A stretch of 64,000 nucleotides of DNA from Pirellula staleyi DSM 6068 (GTDB lineage: Bacteria > Planctomycetota > Planctomycetia > Pirellulales > Pirellulaceae). Position 1 is the stretch's first letter. Every line of letters starts with the position of its first letter. Both the position numbers and the translations under genes were made by a program. Location: NCBI GenBank assembly GCA_945875845.1, contig CAMCMB010000025.1:1-64000 (forward strand), read 5' to 3'. Below the pieces are notes generated by a model that was not told the DNA's origin, searched no databases, and saw only the letters and a program-made list of their open reading frames with translations. This document shows, one piece after another, positions 61,789-64,000 of the stretch.

Positions 61789-64000
61789 CTAAGGCAGTTC
61801 CTGCTCAGTTTGAGCTGGCTGACTCGGAGCCGGTTGCCCCTCTTGGCCAAAGAGGAAGGATTGGATTCCTGCCCCGCCAAAGCTGGACGGCATGTTATAG
61901 ACGTAGATCGCGTCGATCGCTTTAGAAACCCGTTGCTGCGATTCCGCAAGGTGAGCTAGCGAATACGGATCGAGGGCATTGCGGCCTTCGAGCGTTGCAT
62001 CAATCTTTCGCTTTAAATCCCTAAGCTGCATCAACGCCAGCGAAGTTACCGGTTTCGTCGCTGCGTTCGAATCGTTCGGCATTGCCAAATCGACCAGACG
62101 CTCTAGGTGCTCGCGTTGCAAGTTTCTGCGCCATGAACTGATGCGTGGTTTGCGCGAAGAAACTTCACCTTCCGGTTTAGCGCTCAACTCCGACCAAACT
62201 TCATTGAAGACTTTGTCCATCAGTTCAGGGAGCGTCATTGCATCTTGATCCTGAGGGACCAATTGCTCGTTATCAAACACACGACGCAATGTTGTTGGAT
62301 TCATCAGCATAGTTAATGCAGAGGCTTGGTAGCCCAAAATTCGATCGTGGATTGGGAACGTGGATTCACTCATCGAACGGACACCCTCGTCCGCCCATTT
62401 GTCATTGGTCAAACGCTCCAAAATCTGAGGTGTAATTCCAAAGGCGTCATCTCGGAACGCAGTCTTGAACACGAAGTCCAAGGCCTTGCGTTGACGATCT
62501 GCTGCGACCGGCACGAGCGATTGGCGATTGCCCGGATCACCCTTCTTGTCGCGATTGACAAATGCACCGCCTACCCAATTGGCCATCATGCTAACAGCCT
62601 TCATCTGCTCGCCGAGCGTTAATTCATAACCACGGCGGGCCTTGCCCCAACTATCGCCATCCTTGACAAATTTATCCAGTAAACGGGATCGATACAGTTT
62701 GACCAGCCTCATTTGATTTTCAGCGTAGTCAAGCGGTTCCTTGGTGTAGTCATAGCGCCTCGCAAACGGATCTGGACCACCGGTGTCTTCATCCGTCGCG
62801 TATTGCAACTCAGGTTCACTGACTCGCTTGAGAATTTCAGGCAACTTGGCTTCTTCCGGTGTGTAGCCGTATTCGATAGCCCAATAATCGTAAGGGCCGA
62901 TACCTGTCATCGTGTAATCGCCCTTAACCGCGCCCTCGAGCTCGTATGGCATATTGATTGGGATGTAATCCATCACCGAGGAAGCGAGTTGCTTCTTGCC
63001 CTTCATGTCTGCCGAGTTCATTTCCTTGAGGGAGTACACACTCGAAGCCTTGAAGTTGTGACGAAGTCCAAGCGTGTGACCGACCTCATGTGCGACGAGT
63101 TCCGCCAAGAGAGGGCCGATGAACGACTCGGGCATCCCGTCAAGGAAATCTTCCTTTGGCTTCTTCACCTCAGGTTTCTTGTCTTCCGGCTTAGGCTCCT
63201 CTTTTTTAGGTTCGTCTTTCTTAGGCTCCTCCTTTTTAGGCTCCTCCTTTTTAGGCTCGTCTTTCTTAGGCTCGTCTTTCTTGGGCTCGTCCAACAAAGG
63301 CAGATTGCCTTCTTCGTCGAACAAACTGAGAGCCAAACGGGCCATTCCCATGTCCATCTGTTTTCCAACAGCAGCGCTGCAATAACCGTTGACCTGGCTT
63401 GTTCTACCAAACAAGCCATCCAAAGGCTGGTCGCCTATCAGTTTCGAATCTACTTTCGTAAACGGGTCGCCAGCGAAAGGACTCTTGGATTGGTTGGCAT
63501 AAACACCCTTTAGGTACTCGCGGTTCGAACTGGGTGCCAGTCGTAGGCGTGGGTCCCAGTTAGGGTGGGATCCAAGCCACGAAAGGGTTTCAGCGCTCAT
63601 TCCTTCCATGGCCAATTCAGGCATCATGTCGTGATACTGAAAGTTGAAGTGACGAATCCAGCCATCGGTAAGAACGATATCTGCGTCTAGAATTTCACCC
63701 GTGAGCGGATGAACGCGGCTTGGCCCGATAGCTGTTCCAACGTCGTTGTTGAGCCAGCGGACGAAGTTGTATTGCACATCTTCTGGATCGAGATCCATAA
63801 AGTCGCCCGTTTTGGCGTCTTGATAGTAGACTTGAATCGCGTCCGAAAAACCGATACTCTCGAAGGCCTTGTTCCAATATTCAAGCCCTTGCTTTACGAA
63901 GCGGCGATAGCGAACGGGAGTGGTGTGTTCGATGTAGAAGCGGATTGGCGTAACCGGAGGACTTAGCTTGAGGCTAGGGTCTCTCTTTTCCAGACGCCAA
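61789..64000 (-). CDS. zinc-dependent metalloprotease, 5' end beyond the window
   Basis: The frame stays open from the ORF-track ATG at 63798 to the window end, and reads through GLEYWNKAFESIGF upstream. The listed ATG is therefore internal and the gene is truncated by the edge. The active site is HEVGHTLGLRHNF, the long HExxHxxGxxH zinc motif, preceded by LLAELVA. KYDYTKEPLDYAENQ-like and YVYNMPSSFGGAGI segments mark the C-terminal part of the DUF4953/DUF5117-type family. A run of seven EEPKK/DEPKK units (about 63191-63295) interrupts the sequence just before the active site. The protein is probably exported; its signal is outside the window. Confidence 0.85.
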   Translation of the reverse strand, partial: WRLEKRDPSLKLSPPVTPIRFYIEHTTPVRYRRFVKQGLEYWNKAFESIGFSDAIQVYYQDAKTGDFMDLDPEDVQYNFVRWLNNDVGTAIGPSRVHPLTGEILDADIVLTDGWIRHFNFQYHDMMPELAMEGMSAETLSWLGSHPNWDPRLRLAPSSNREYLKGVYANQSKSPFAGDPFTKVDSKLIGDQPLDGLFGRTSQVNGYCSAAVGKQMDMGMARLALSLFDEEGNLPLLDEPKKDEPKKDEPKKEEPKKEEPKKDEPKKEEPKPEDKKPEVKKPKEDFLDGMPESFIGPLLAELVAHEVGHTLGLRHNFKASSVYSLKEMNSADMKGKKQLASSVMDYIPINMPYELEGAVKGDYTMTGIGPYDYWAIEYGYTPEEAKLPEILKRVSEPELQYATDEDTGGPDPFARRYDYTKEPLDYAENQMRLVKLYRSRLLDKFVKDGDSWGKARRGYELTLGEQMKAVSMMANWVGGAFVNRDKKGDPGNRQSLVPVAADRQRKALDFVFKTAFRDDAFGITPQILERLTNDKWADEGVRSMSESTFPIHDRILGYQASALTMLMNPTTLRRVFDNEQLVPQDQDAMTLPELMDKVFNEVWSELSAKPEGEVSSRKPRISSWRRNLQREHLERLVDLAMPNDSNAATKPVTSLALMQLRDLKRKIDATLEGRNALDPYSLAHLAESQQRVSKAIDAIYVYNMPSSFGGAGIQSFLFGQEGQPAPSQPAQTEQELP
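63191..63295 (-). repeat. 15-bp tandem repeat, seven units, in-frame
   Basis: Variants of TTAGGCTCGTCTTTC repeat with period 15, encoding DEPKK or EEPKK on the minus strand. It forms a flexible charged linker inside the metalloprotease just upstream of its zinc motif. Confidence 0.95.

Noticed and set aside
62713-63513. 266-codon plus ORF
   Set aside because: It is the complement of the metalloprotease gene, and its apparent FRFVFLRLLLFRLL pattern is the reverse of the lysine/glutamate repeat.

Overview
The window looks like a chromosomal stretch from a planctomycete of the Pirellulales type. The basis is the protein content: a PSCyt1/DUF1549/DUF1553 protein next to two Tat-exported DUF1501 proteins, a DUF1559 pseudopilin-like protein with its small lipoprotein partner, a BBP7-type outer-membrane barrel, DUF1080 and FG-GAP proteins, a DUF4159 protein, a RAYT transposase and fasciclin repeats. 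Shine-Dalgarno sequences are weak or absent before most genes. I saw no rRNA, tRNA, CRISPR array or prophage.

Layout. 0-4.4 kb: a gene-poor first kilobase, a RAYT transposase, YqgE/AlgH and an MsbA-like ABC exporter. 4.8-10.3 kb: a fasciclin-repeat protein, an FG-GAP/DUF1080 pair, a lone WYL-like protein and a small lipoprotein. 10.5-17.4 kb: a large secreted protein with a decayed CHAT domain, then a tandem pair of SGNH proteins. 17.6-25 kb: the PSCyt1-DUF1501-DUF1501 cluster, a microsatellite, DUF1559 and its lipoprotein. 25.4-31.2 kb: rpsT, a hypothetical protein, a BBP7 barrel, a SecA-like ATPase without its C-terminal translocation domains and a short DnaA-like protein. 31.3-34.8 kb: an arsenosugar-type radical SAM gene (arsS), a fused double glycosyltransferase and a broken cyclase/ATPase/TPR remnant. 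34.9-41.9 kb: a metal-efflux RND locus (YHS-type lipoprotein, double-headed adaptor, CusA-like pump). 42.1-44.9 kb: a possible structured RNA, leuA and pyrE. 45.3-50.7 kb: a lipoprotein, a receiver-only response regulator coupled to mtnA, and a DUF4159 protein. 51.4-54.9 kb: a ParA-lipoprotein pair divergent from tpiA. 55.1-59.9 kb: a secreted HEAT-like protein coupled to an MfnD-like ATP-grasp ligase, yidD, and a lipase-like lipoprotein. 60.1-64 kb: an APC permease and a zinc metalloprotease cut by the window edge.

How the genes work together. The clearest functional units are metal efflux (34.9-41.9 kb), arsenosugar-type metabolism (31.3-33.9 kb) and the PSCyt1/DUF1501 pair system, probably surface or periplasmic degradation. 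Housekeeping genes (rpsT, leuA, pyrE, mtnA, tpiA, yidD) are scattered between lineage-specific ones.

Intergenic DNA is dominated by dispersed palindromic repeats. Five copies share a 62-bp cruciform core (6.2, 9.6, 41.9, 55.0 and 60.2 kb), apparently part of a MITE-like element of about 250 bp. A second family (GAGGCTCCTGCCGA) occurs at 9.9, 13.7 and 50.8 kb, and a third (CACCGGRCGGCTCGCGCC) at 38.4 and 46.5 kb. One core copy supplies the only upstream ATG for the APC permease.
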